64,000 nucleotides of DNA, from positions 16,550-80,549 of the forward strand of contig JAGBGU010000010.1 of the NCBI GenBank assembly GCA_017935785.1, in the 5' to 3' direction. Shown piece after piece: positions 8,246-16,243 of this stretch (its first letter is position 1; the number at the start of each line of letters is the position of its first letter). The DNA is from Bacteroidaceae bacterium (GTDB lineage Bacteria > Bacteroidota > Bacteroidia > Bacteroidales > Bacteroidaceae). Both the position numbers and the translations under genes were made by a program. Under the pieces are notes generated by a model. That model saw only the letters and a list, made by a program, of their open reading frames with translations. It ran no database searches and had not been told where the DNA came from.

Positions 8246-10339
8246 TTATTTTGTGTCTGTTCGGAAAGTGGACGCAGGCAACCCCGCACAATTTACCAAA
8301 TTAGCCCTGGTATACGGCTGCCATCCATAACGCACAATTCGTGGCGCATTAACTTTGTCACTCCATGCCCTCACCTGTTCTCCTTCTATAGTCGCCTTTG
8401 CCGGATAAAAAACACCGTCTTCACCCGCTATCTCAAAACAAAGAAGTTCGCCGTTGTCCCCAGCATGTAATCCTTTTGCATAATCAAAGGAAATGTAGGC
8501 CATGTTTTGTTGGAAGAATACAGATTTGTACAGCGGTCCCGAGGGTATTACGTTCATCCTGAAATAAGTCTTGTTTAAAGCCCAATACGCCAGTCTTTCC
8601 CCTACCTCCTGTTTGCGTGTTGGATGGACATCCAGTGAGTCTCCGCAGTCTGTACATACCGCCATTCCTGAATATGGAACCTTATTCATCAACAGACGCT
8701 GACTGTCACGAAACCATGTCCATGAGGGTCTGTCCATACTTGAAAGCTGTACAAAATAGAAGGGCATTTTTGCGTTGTTCCAGTTGTTGCGCCAACTTTG
8801 CACAAGCAGTCTGAACAATTTTTCGTGCGCATCCTTGTTATGCGCATTGCTCTCACCCTGATACCAAATGACACCCTTTATCGGGAACTGCTCCATTGGG
8901 CGTACACCGGATTCATATAAGTAGCAGGGTTCGTATGGGTGGCGCTGGTGGGGGTTGGCCGACTTCTTTACGTTCAGGGAAGCTCTTTCTCTTACCCAAT
9001 CCTGAATAAAATCATTCCGGGTCCAGTTTCGTAATATAGCCGGAAATTCATATTCAAGGGTGCGACGGTCTATCCATGCCTCTGCTGGCGAGCCTCCTAC
9101 GGCATTGCATATCAACCCAATAGGGATGTCCAGACTGTCCTGTAGCATTTTCCCGAAATAATAAGCCACAGCGGAGAATTGTGAGGCAGACTGTGGGGTA
9201 CATTCTTCCCATTCTGTATCCTTGAAATACTGAAGATGATTTAATGAGTCCAACACTGTTGCGTTCCATTCAACAGCATTTGTACGCCAGCGCGCCTTCA
9301 TGTCATACAAGCGTATGTCTTTGTTTACGGCATTGGGGATGTCGCGCTTCCCTGTAGCGCATAGGGACAGCCCGAACTCCATGTTTGACTGGCCTGAACA
9401 CAACCAGACATCACCGGCCATCACATTTTCATATTTCAGAGTCTTGCTGTCGGAAACAACTCTCAGCGTATACGGACCACCAACATTGAGCGGGTCCAGT
9501 ACGACATGCCATTTGCCGTCAGTCGTTGCTACGGCCTTTCTTTTTTGATTGTCGATGTATACCGTTATTTGCTCGCCGGCATCAGCCTTTCCGCCAATCT
9601 TTAGGGGTACGCCATGCTGCAATACCATATTGTCGGAATACATGTGCGACATCTGCAGCCCGCCAAATTCGCCGGTAATGCCCTCATATACAACTTTGGC
9701 AAGGACAGCGGCCCCTTCGGCATTAGGGTGTATGCCGTCTTCTATCAGATAAGGAAGTGCGTATAGCGGCGCATGGAAATCTATCAGCTGTACGTTTTCG
9801 CTTTTGGCTACCTTCTCGATAGCTTGCTGTATTTCCTGATGCCAGTCGCGCGTTCCCGACTCGAATCTCCAGTGGCGGTCTGACAACGGTGACATACGCG
9901 CTATCAGAAATCTTGTGTTAGGATTAGACTTTCTGAAATCATTCAGCATATTCCTGTAGTCGCCAATAAAGTCATCACGATAGTTAGGCCAGTTTCGGGG
10001 GTCTGTATCATTCACGCCCAGATGGATTACAACGATGTCTGCTGCAAATGCCAGGGCTTCCTCGAATTCCTTCTGTTGTATATAGGGCCGGTGTCCGCAT
10101 GCAAGCAGGGTGGCGCCGGGCTTGCCGAAGTTTCTCACTTCATACCGGTTCCCCAACATCTTCTGCAGCCTTACGGGATACGCGTTTTGTTCTCTGTTCT
10201 GCACACCCGTACCATAGGTTATGCTGTTCCCCACGCAAGCCACTTTTATTTTTTCATTGTCTGCACTAACGGGCAAAGCGAAAAAACTGAATATAGTACA
10301 TACTACTATACAGCAGGCATTAAGGTGAATTTTCATCAT
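8246..10339 (-). CDS. Sialate O-acetylesterase-like protein with N-terminal GDSL domain
   Basis: A 697-residue secreted protein with a signal peptide (hydrophobic run to ALPVSA). Two esterase modules are fused. Residues about 30-220 form a GDSL/SGNH lipase-like domain (VGNSITYGTG with the Ser, then HLGVNDT, and DGIHPN for the catalytic Asp/His). Residues about 230-690 are a SASA (sialate O-acetylesterase) domain with its nucleophile in CSGQSNMEF and WYQGESNAH further on. It should strip O-acetyl groups from sialic acid or other glycan sugars so glycosidases can act. The ATG at 10339 is preferred over the in-frame GTG at 10345. The gene ends 13 nt before the beta-mannosidase start. Confidence 0.88.
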   Translation of the reverse strand: MMKIHLNACCIVVCTIFSFFALPVSADNEKIKVACVGNSITYGTGVQNREQNAYPVRLQKMLGNRYEVRNFGKPGATLLACGHRPYIQQKEFEEALAFAADIVVIHLGVNDTDPRNWPNYRDDFIGDYRNMLNDFRKSNPNTRFLIARMSPLSDRHWRFESGTRDWHQEIQQAIEKVAKSENVQLIDFHAPLYALPYLIEDGIHPNAEGAAVLAKVVYEGITGEFGGLQMSHMYSDNMVLQHGVPLKIGGKADAGEQITVYIDNQKRKAVATTDGKWHVVLDPLNVGGPYTLRVVSDSKTLKYENVMAGDVWLCSGQSNMEFGLSLCATGKRDIPNAVNKDIRLYDMKARWRTNAVEWNATVLDSLNHLQYFKDTEWEECTPQSASQFSAVAYYFGKMLQDSLDIPIGLICNAVGGSPAEAWIDRRTLEYEFPAILRNWTRNDFIQDWVRERASLNVKKSANPHQRHPYEPCYLYESGVRPMEQFPIKGVIWYQGESNAHNKDAHEKLFRLLVQSWRNNWNNAKMPFYFVQLSSMDRPSWTWFRDSQRLLMNKVPYSGMAVCTDCGDSLDVHPTRKQEVGERLAYWALNKTYFRMNVIPSGPLYKSVFFQQNMAYISFDYAKGLHAGDNGELLCFEIAGEDGVFYPAKATIEGEQVRAWSDKVNAPRIVRYGWQPYTRANLVNCAGLPASTFRTDTK

Positions 10340-10379
10340 AGACACAATTTTTTATGCGGGCATACACACTATTACTTGC

Positions 10380-12422
10380 TTATTTATGCTTTTGCGGAGC
10401 AGATGTGGAATATACCAGTCCGTCCATTTCTTTTCTTCCGTCGGGGGTGACGAATACGGTCGTGAACATCCATTTGACCAAACGTACCTCCGGCGTACTG
10501 AAAGCACCCACGGGGAGTTTCCACATTACTTTGTTCCAACCCTTATTCAGATGAACAAGAAGCGGCGGACGCGATACACAATTCTCGTTGCCCAATGCTA
10601 TTTCGTTACTTTTAACCTTGTGAGTGGCTGTCCATACCGGGGGCGCAACTTCTTCCCCGTTTATCCACAACCTGCTGCAACGGTTGTCCCACGTACCCTG
10701 TTGGGGTGGAAGGTCGGCTTCGCTCCTGCTGTAATTCTGTGTTTCAGCCAACAGTCCCACCTGTTGCGATTTGGGCGAATATACCCATGTGTAAGCGTAT
10801 GCCGTGTGGTTTTCCTTTGCGTTCTTATAAAAAGTAGGCACACTGTTGCTCCCGAGCGAACCCCATACGTGCCGCAGGTATATGCCGGCCCCTATGGCTT
10901 GTCTTACGCCGTATTCCTTTCCTTCATAACTGTAAGAGTCTGCTGTATTGTTTTCCGGCGGAAAAGCCTTGTACAAGTCGCCACCGTTGGGGAACGCATC
11001 CGTAATGTTCCATTTGACGTGTGTTTGCTTTACGTATCCGAAGGGATAGCCCTCGAATGTGTGTTCCTTGTGCCACAACATTCTGCGTTCAAAATCGGCA
11101 AAAGCCTTGAATTTGTCACTGTTCTCGTCGGTCAGATTAGTTCCGTCACCATTGAAGTATTCCGTTCCGCCGCCTATCCATGCACGCTCCGCCAAAGCCA
11201 GTACGTTGGGGTAAAGTCCGTTTTCTATCATCTGGGCGTATTCGCTCTGCATAAGACGGTCGTGCCACAGCGCAATAATGCTTCCGGCCACGTCCTTATC
11301 CGCCTTTTGCCTGTTGTAGATAGTACTGTTGTAAAGAGCCACAATATCGCCGAATGTGTCAAAATGGTTCACATAATGATATTTGCTGTCAATGGCCGGA
11401 ATGCCGGGTGTGGCCTTTCCCCTGAAGCTCCACAGCTGCATCATGTCTATCTCGCCGGGCTTGTAGTTCCAACCCGGGTTCCAGCTGATTACCTTCTTGC
11501 CCTTTGCCCTTATGTATGATACCATTTCAGGGACAAAATGGGGATTCCTGAAATGAACTTCATCCGTTCCTATGTGGAGATAAGGAACGTCATCGAACGT
11601 TTCGCACACTTCGTCAATGAGCAGTTTCAGAATCTTCATTCCTTCGGGCGATTGCATGTCGTGCCTGAAAGTGCGGACAAAAGCGGCGCTATGACCGGGC
11701 ATGTCTATCTCCGGTATGAGCAGTACGTGATGCCTTTTGCAGAACTCCGTTAATTCGCGCGCCTCCTCCAGGGTGTAGTATTTACCGGGCATACGTGTCA
11801 TGTTTACGCTGTCGTTCAGCATGGGGAATATTTTGCTTTGGAGCCTCCATGCCTGATTTTCTGTCAGATGCCAGTGGAATACGTTCACTTTGAAGCGGGA
11901 GAGTACGGCAATCTCGCGTTTCAGTTCATCCATTGAAATGTAGCTGCGACCCACATCCTGCATAAAGCCTCTGATGGGGAAGGCCGGCCAGTCAGTAATC
12001 TCACAGGTGGTGAAAGCCGTTCGTTCCCCTCTTTCCTTGGTCATAAGCTGGCGTAACGTCTGTATAGCGTTCCATACACCGTGCTCCGTTACTGCCTTCA
12101 CTGCAATGCGGCGTTTTCCCACACTAAGCGCATAAGCCTCGTTCTGCGCCTCCGCGGCTTCGGGAATGTTGTCCACCATCTCCACCTCAATCGTTGCCTT
12201 TGCACCGGCACTTGTCTCCAGACCCGCTTCGTTGGCAAATTCAAGCCAGCGCTGCTCCATAACGGGGGATACAATACGTACCTGCTGCCATCTGAATTTG
12301 CCCCCCGTCCATCTGATTTGTTGGGGTTGGGGCAACAATACGTTGTCGTTGGCAACTGCTCCGGTAGTATGGAACACCGCCATGATTATCATAATAATGC
12401 AGATGCTTGTTAACTTTTTCAT
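10380..12422 (-). CDS. Beta-N-acetylhexosaminidase-like protein (GH20), second copy
   Basis: With the start at 12422 the 680-residue protein begins MKKLTSICIIMIIMAVFHTTG, a Sec signal peptide. A GH20 N-terminal domain (about 30-135) precedes the catalytic barrel. The signature reads LHIGTDEVHF with Asp287-Glu288, so the catalytic pair is kept but the usual GG before it is GT. HWHLTENQAWR, EIDMPGHS and ALAERAWIGG are further GH20 hallmarks. The C-terminal 200 residues look like a beta-sandwich domain that may bind carbohydrate. It shares little with the GH20 enzyme at 3327, suggesting a different linkage or sugar. It starts 23 nt after the small upstream gene. Confidence 0.87.
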   Translation of the reverse strand: MKKLTSICIIMIIMAVFHTTGAVANDNVLLPQPQQIRWTGGKFRWQQVRIVSPVMEQRWLEFANEAGLETSAGAKATIEVEMVDNIPEAAEAQNEAYALSVGKRRIAVKAVTEHGVWNAIQTLRQLMTKERGERTAFTTCEITDWPAFPIRGFMQDVGRSYISMDELKREIAVLSRFKVNVFHWHLTENQAWRLQSKIFPMLNDSVNMTRMPGKYYTLEEARELTEFCKRHHVLLIPEIDMPGHSAAFVRTFRHDMQSPEGMKILKLLIDEVCETFDDVPYLHIGTDEVHFRNPHFVPEMVSYIRAKGKKVISWNPGWNYKPGEIDMMQLWSFRGKATPGIPAIDSKYHYVNHFDTFGDIVALYNSTIYNRQKADKDVAGSIIALWHDRLMQSEYAQMIENGLYPNVLALAERAWIGGGTEYFNGDGTNLTDENSDKFKAFADFERRMLWHKEHTFEGYPFGYVKQTHVKWNITDAFPNGGDLYKAFPPENNTADSYSYEGKEYGVRQAIGAGIYLRHVWGSLGSNSVPTFYKNAKENHTAYAYTWVYSPKSQQVGLLAETQNYSRSEADLPPQQGTWDNRCSRLWINGEEVAPPVWTATHKVKSNEIALGNENCVSRPPLLVHLNKGWNKVMWKLPVGAFSTPEVRLVKWMFTTVFVTPDGRKEMDGLVYSTSAPQKHK

Positions 12423-12445
12423 TTGCGGTATTTGTTTTGATAAGA

Positions 12446-12736
12446 TTAAATGATAATGGGCTGTACATTGCTTTCGTCCGGCCAATTAGGCAGATAAAGC
12501 AGCGGAAGGGGACTGCCGCCAACTCCGTGCCAGTCTACATTCTTTACCTTGCTGAAGTCCGGCAAGCCAAAGTCAAAGGAACGCCCGTACAACAGTACAA
12601 TATTCCTTTGTGTGTCTATCTTCCACAAACCGCCGCCAAAGGGGCAGTCTTCACCCCTGTTTAAGAGGTCCATGTGCATGAATACGGTTCCGAATTTTAA
12701 CAACCCGTCCTGATTGATAATAAATTTCTGGTACAT
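12446..12736 (-). CDS. Small conserved-looking protein between radical SAM and GH20 genes (96 aa)
   Basis: Start ATG at 12736 (MYQKFIINQDG), stop at 12446. It lies 22 nt after the radical SAM gene and 23 nt before GH20, so it is translated from the same operon. No signal peptide and no cysteine-rich core; there is one Cys in a GEDCPFGGGLWKID segment, several Gly, Asp and aromatic residues, and a Pro/Leu-rich end. I do not recognise a family. Its position directly behind a radical SAM/SPASM protein makes it a candidate substrate or partner of that enzyme; this is inference from order and spacing only. Confidence 0.7.
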   Translation of the reverse strand: MYQKFIINQDGLLKFGTVFMHMDLLNRGEDCPFGGGLWKIDTQRNIVLLYGRSFDFGLPDFSKVKNVDWHGVGGSPLPLLYLPNWPDESNVQPIII

Positions 12737-12758
12737 GATTTTATAGCGTTTTTTGTTT

Positions 12759-13622
12759 TTATTTTCTGAATCTTTTGGTAACTGAAGCATAGCCGCACTT
12801 GCGACAGAAAGGCTCGGCGGCGAAGTGGTGCGAAAACCCCTCGAGCAAGGAAACCGCACGGGGCGTGGACAAGATGTCGTGCAACGATTGCTGGAAAAGA
12901 TTGCCCAAAGGTACAGCCCCGTCATGGTCGAGACAACAGGGAACCACTGTACCGTCCGCCAAAACGCCTATTTGGTTGCGCAATGCATAGCAGAACACCT
13001 CTTCCTGGGCATACTCTTCATGGTCTTCATCGGGCCATTCAAACATCTTGTCGAACTCAACATAAAGGTTAGGCGAGATTTTCCATCCGTCATACCGCTC
13101 CGTCCACGGACGGGGTACATGACGGGCAATCAACTGCAGTATCCTCTCGTTGTTACGCTCGTATCCGCCCTGGTTCCACAAGCGCAGTACCACAATGATG
13201 CCCCTTTCCGCCGCATCAGTTGAAAAGTTCATCACCCGGGCTATATATCCGTCAGGGTCAGCGCCCTCATTCCCCTCGTGCGAATGTATGGAAATCTGAA
13301 TCTTATGTGGTTTTGCATCCAGCAATCGGGCGGCGTTCTCAATGAGCAGAGTGCCGTTAGTGGTAATTACCGGTATAAAGCCTTTTTCCTTTGCGGACAA
13401 CACAAAAGCGGGCAGCAGGGGATGCAGCAAGGGTTCGCCCATCAGATGGAAATAAAGGAATTTAATCCGACCTTTCAGTCTGTCTGTCAGCAAGTCAAAT
13501 TCCGCTTGGTCCATATATTTCTTGGCCCTTTTGGTCTTGGGGCAGAATTTGCAGTTGAGATTGCATATATTAGTAATTTCAAGGTAACATCTTGATATTA
13601 TCTTGTGTTGTTTTTCATCCAT
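12759..13622 (-). CDS. Radical SAM/SPASM domain protein
   Basis: A 287-residue cytoplasmic protein. The radical SAM cluster ligands are Cys20, Cys24 and Cys27 (CNLNCKFC). Strand motifs GEPLLHP and ITTNGTLL follow. The C-terminal SPASM-like region has further cysteines (VFCYA, VVPCC and PFCRKCGY) that should hold an auxiliary Fe-S cluster. Such proteins mostly modify peptides or proteins, for example anaerobic sulfatase maturation or RiPP maturation; no sulfatase gene is in this operon. It is the promoter-proximal gene of the glycan operon, behind a good promoter at 13652-13683. The specific substrate is unknown. Confidence 0.9.
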   Translation of the reverse strand: MDEKQHKIISRCYLEITNICNLNCKFCPKTKRAKKYMDQAEFDLLTDRLKGRIKFLYFHLMGEPLLHPLLPAFVLSAKEKGFIPVITTNGTLLIENAARLLDAKPHKIQISIHSHEGNEGADPDGYIARVMNFSTDAAERGIIVVLRLWNQGGYERNNERILQLIARHVPRPWTERYDGWKISPNLYVEFDKMFEWPDEDHEEYAQEEVFCYALRNQIGVLADGTVVPCCLDHDGAVPLGNLFQQSLHDILSTPRAVSLLEGFSHHFAAEPFCRKCGYASVTKRFRK

Positions 13623-13651
13623 TTACTACCGTTGTTGTGCTTTAATATATA

Positions 13652-13683
13652 CAAAATTAGTCTTTTGGTTAAAAATCTGCAAA
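13652..13683 (-). promoter_or_regulatory. Promoter of the glycan-degradation operon
   Basis: Read on the minus strand: TTTG (13683-13680), 20 nt, TAATTTTG (13659-13652). This matches the Bacteroidetes sigma-ABfr consensus with ideal spacing, about 30 nt before the radical SAM start. Confidence 0.8.
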
Positions 13684-13726
13684 TAATACACCTTATAAAT
13701 TAATTAAGCGGCATAAAAATAATGCA

Positions 13727-13757
13727 GGCCGGCATCCCTTTTTACGAGATACCGGCC
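13727..13757 (-). terminator. Probable terminator of the HU-like gene
   Basis: GGCCGG-C-ATC pairs with GAT-A-CCGGCC around an 11-nt loop; on the minus strand the sequence after it is T-rich. It separates the HU-like gene from the glycan operon promoter. Confidence 0.5.
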
Positions 13758-13801
13758 CGTCTGTTAGTCTTTAAAGAGGCTCTGCCCCGGGGGGAATCTG
13801 G

Positions 13802-13855
13802 ATTTTCTAGTATTTCTAGAATCTCTAGTACTTCCAGTTCCTCTAGATTTTCTAG
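13802..13855. repeat. Array of 9-nt units, consensus NNNTYCYAG (6 units)
   Basis: Six abutting 9-mers: ATTTTCTAG, TATTTCTAG, AATCTCTAG, TACTTCCAG, TTCCTCTAG, ATTTTCTAG. The array starts 15 bp after the stop of the HU-like gene. Period, core and position relative to the gene match the array at 1554-1661. Confidence 0.8.
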
Positions 13856-13870
13856 AAAACCAAGCCCCTC

Positions 13871-14410
13871 TTATCCGGCCAGTCCGCCGTCGTCCTCGTC
13901 ATCGCCGCCGGTATCGGGGGTAGGGTCGGGAGTGGGTTCGGGGTCTTCGGTTTCATCTTCGGGGTCTTCCACCTTTCCGCTGTCATCGCTCGTAACGCGC
14001 TTTACCACGTTTCCGTCCTTGTCATAGCAAGTGATGCTGATGTTCGTTTCCTCCAGTTCCTGCTTGATTTCGGTGCTCGGAGTGAAAATAACCTTGCGGC
14101 AAGTTATCAGTTCCTTTCCAACGTCCTCAACGTCCTGAACAGTGGTGGCATTGACACCGAATCGCATGGTACCCAATCCCGGCAAACTTACGATATGCCC
14201 TTCAGTGGACCAAGCCTTCACCACATCGGCAATCACACTCCATGACGCAACCAACATGCTTTTGTTGATTCCGCTTCGTGCAGAAGCCTCCTCAATCACC
14301 TTGGAAGAAGACAGACTGTTGTAGTTGTCAACAGCCATCTGATAACGGTAAGTGTCCTTGTACTTACCCACGGTTTGCTTTCTCTGCACCGCCTTGATTC
14401 TAATTCCCAT
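13871..14410 (-). CDS. HU-like DNA-binding protein with acidic GGLAG tail
   Basis: A 179-residue protein; ATG at 14410 is used rather than the TTG at 14416. Residues 1-125 match the Bacteroidetes HU-like family: an initial beta segment (GIRIKAVQRKQ), helices with VIEEASARSGINKSML, and a PGLGTMRFGV turn where HU proteins have their DNA-binding arm. An Ig-like short strand region follows. From about residue 145 the chain is Asp/Glu/Pro/Thr-rich (PEPTPDPTPDTGGDD), ending DDGGLAG, the same ending as the two DUF6261 proteins, although the folds are unrelated. It stands as a single gene divergent from DUF4248, with a -7 box at 14525-14532. A nucleoid or regulatory role is likely; targets are unknown. 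Confidence 0.85.
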   Translation of the reverse strand: MGIRIKAVQRKQTVGKYKDTYRYQMAVDNYNSLSSSKVIEEASARSGINKSMLVASWSVIADVVKAWSTEGHIVSLPGLGTMRFGVNATTVQDVEDVGKELITCRKVIFTPSTEIKQELEETNISITCYDKDGNVVKRVTSDDSGKVEDPEDETEDPEPTPDPTPDTGGDDEDDGGLAG

Positions 14411-14524
14411 ACTCAATCCTTTCTTTTAAAAATTATTACTACTCTCACTATCCGGATTCCGCCTGACAGTTGTCGTTCACGTGCACGAAAGTTGTCGCGC
14501 AAATCCCTTCTTTTTTTATAATTG

Positions 14525-14532
14525 CAAAGATA
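14525..14532 (-). promoter_or_regulatory. Putative -7 element of HU-like gene
   Basis: Minus strand TATCTTTG, a match to TAnnTTTG, about 115 nt before the start codon. A TTTG is present upstream but at 26 nt, longer than the usual 19-21 nt. Confidence 0.45.
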
Positions 14533-14633
14533 CAGAATGAAATTTTTTTATATTCCACCAAAGTTTTGTGAAAGAGCGATATAGAGCGATAATTCTAAAG
14601 AAATTGTTGATTTAAAAAAAAGTCTGCAATTTG

Positions 14634-14665
14634 TTTGTATCTTCTGCAGTTTTTTTGTACTTTTG
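14634..14665 (+). promoter_or_regulatory. Promoter of DUF4248 gene
   Basis: TTTG at 14634-14637, 20 nt, TACTTTTG at 14658-14665: both Bacteroidetes boxes with ideal spacing, about 17 nt before the ATG at 14682, so the leader would be very short. Confidence 0.75.
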
Positions 14666-14681
14666 TAAAAATTACTTTAAT

Positions 14682-14912
14682 ATGAAAAAAACACATGAAC
14701 ATGTATTTCGCGGCAGTATCAGCAAGACAACACTGGCAAGAGCTTATGCTCCGGAGCTGGCCGATTCAAGTGCAAGAAAAAGATTTGCGCAATGGCTGTA
14801 TCATCACCCCACACTCATCAAACAACTTGAGGCAACCGGATACACAAAGAGCACGCGCATCTTTACACCCAATCAAGTACGTATCATCTTTGATTGTCTG
14901 GGCGAACCCTGA
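14682..14912 (+). CDS. DUF4248 family small protein
   Basis: Start chosen at MKKTHEHVFRG, just behind a good promoter; upstream codons are part of that promoter. The 76-residue protein has the DUF4248 layout: a central ELADSSARKRFAQWLYHHP helix region and the closing TPNQVRIIFDCLGEP block. The family is frequent in Bacteroidales next to HU-like genes, mobile elements and capsule loci; its function is unknown, but it looks like a small helical DNA-binding protein. The next gene starts about 50 nt downstream on the same strand. Confidence 0.75.
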   Translation: MKKTHEHVFRGSISKTTLARAYAPELADSSARKRFAQWLYHHPTLIKQLEATGYTKSTRIFTPNQVRIIFDCLGEP

Positions 14913-14963
14913 TTTTACTGTAAATAACTTCACGTAATGTATTAATTTTAAATAATTAAAATA

Positions 14964-15851
14964 ATGAAAAACCAGTTACAAACAATAAGCATTTCATGTA
15001 ATCTTCTAAACGAAGCAATGGCATATAACAAGTTTGCAAATGCAATGGCAATGTCGCTTCTGATAAAGAACAAAGTAACGTCATCCACAGTTGTTGGCTA
15101 TACAAAGAAAGAACTTTGCAACATTACAGGATGCGACTACCGTCCACTCAAAAAACACTTTAAAATTTTGCAGGAGTACGGAATGGTAAGAGAGGACAAG
15201 GTAAAAAATAGGAAAGACATAACCTTCCTGTCTCTGAAAGACAAAAAAGCTGAAAAGAACATCAGCATGGAAAATTTGGGCATAAACACGCTGGAAGATG
15301 CCAAGAAGCATGTGTATCTGCTCTGCTTCAAAATGATAATAGAAAGAAAGAGATGGGTGAAAAGACAGCTTTTTCTGAGTCATAATTTTAAACAGGCCGA
15401 AACAGGCAAAGAAGCCAAAAGAATGTGCAGAAAATACGGATTGAACCGATATGAAAATGACCAGTACATCGATTATGGCATATCAGTTGCCACACTTTCA
15501 AAAATGTTGGGAATATGTCGCGAAAGAACGCAAGAGATAATAAACATGGCAGACAAAAACCGCATCGTTATAAAGAAAAAAAGAATTGAAAAGATAACGC
15601 CCGAATACTACGACCAAACGCGCAAGTATATAACGGAAGATATCAAGCATAAAAACTCATTTGTGTCCAAAACCTGCAATGTCTATAAGGTATATGCCAA
15701 CATTTACTCCATACCTCAGCCTCAAAAAGCAGAAACAGACACAACGATAGAAAAGAAATGGACGGATTTAACCAAAAACAGCACCGAAACAGCACAAATT
15801 GGCGGCGAAAACCCGCAAAATGGGCGCGAAAACAGAGTTAAAACAGCCTAA
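14964..15851 (+). CDS. Winged-helix-type protein of unknown function
   Basis: A 295-residue basic protein, AT-rich in codon use, with no signal peptide or membrane segment. Residues about 45-90 (YTKKELCNITGCDYRPLKKHFKILQEYGMV) look like a winged helix with a recognition helix, and about 165-200 (VATLSKMLGICRERTQEIINMADKNRIV) like a second helix-turn-helix. The C-terminal 50 residues are polar and probably disordered. This layout resembles replication or regulatory proteins of mobile elements, but no family is recognised. It lies 50 nt after DUF4248 and may be cotranscribed. Confidence 0.65.
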   Translation: MKNQLQTISISCNLLNEAMAYNKFANAMAMSLLIKNKVTSSTVVGYTKKELCNITGCDYRPLKKHFKILQEYGMVREDKVKNRKDITFLSLKDKKAEKNISMENLGINTLEDAKKHVYLLCFKMIIERKRWVKRQLFLSHNFKQAETGKEAKRMCRKYGLNRYENDQYIDYGISVATLSKMLGICRERTQEIINMADKNRIVIKKKRIEKITPEYYDQTRKYITEDIKHKNSFVSKTCNVYKVYANIYSIPQPQKAETDTTIEKKWTDLTKNSTETAQIGGENPQNGRENRVKTA

Positions 15852-16140
15852 AATCAAAGTTTTTGCTATATTTAGTGTTATTTTTAGTATCCTCCACCTC
15901 AATTTCTCTTACATGCTATAACAATGCACAAGTGGATGGTAGTGGATGGTATATATAGAGTACGAAAAATCCAATTTTATGTCAGAAATACAGTTTTGAA
16001 CATTTTTTGGGCCGATGATTACAAGGATAACCACCGCCGGTTCTCGCCATGTCAAATGCAAAACATTGAGCGTTTCATTGGCGAACCATAGCGGTATAGA
16101 ATAAAAACTATCAGTTGAATCATTTTTTGCTGCATAGTTG
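15852..16140. other. AT-rich intergenic DNA without a supported gene
   Basis: Between the winged-helix gene and the promoter at 16141 I see only a short direct repeat (GTGGATGGTA twice near 15930) and a weak minus-strand open frame that would run antisense through the lipoprotein promoter. No gene is called here. Confidence 0.5.
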
Positions 16141-16171
16141 CTTGTTGTACGCAAAAGTTTTACTAACTTTG
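16141..16171 (+). promoter_or_regulatory. Promoter of the lipoprotein-helicase pair
   Basis: CTTG (one mismatch to TTTG) at 16141-16144, 19 nt, TAACTTTG at 16164-16171. Transcription from here would give a leader of about 260 nt before the lipoprotein start, covering the structured element at 16244-16370. Confidence 0.55.
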
Positions 16172-16243
16172 TGTCGTGCTTCAACAATTGTGGCACATAA
16201 ATAATTTTATTGCTCATTTTCCACTCGAATCACCACCTCGAAA

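Noticed and set aside
8233..8289. Longer N-terminus of the beta-mannosidase starting at 8289
   Set aside because: It would hide the signal peptide behind 19 residues and overlap the upstream gene; the ATG at 8232 is preferred.
10386..11519. 377-codon open frame on the plus strand
   Set aside because: Antisense to the GH20 gene; composition reflects the complementary codons.
13870..16000. Prophage or integrative element boundary
   Set aside because: HU-like, DUF4248 and winged-helix genes are typical of such elements, but no integrase, attachment site, structural or transfer genes are seen in the window.
15909..16217. 102-codon open frame on the minus strand
   Set aside because: Runs antisense through the probable promoter of the lipoprotein gene, no promoter of its own and no recognisable features.
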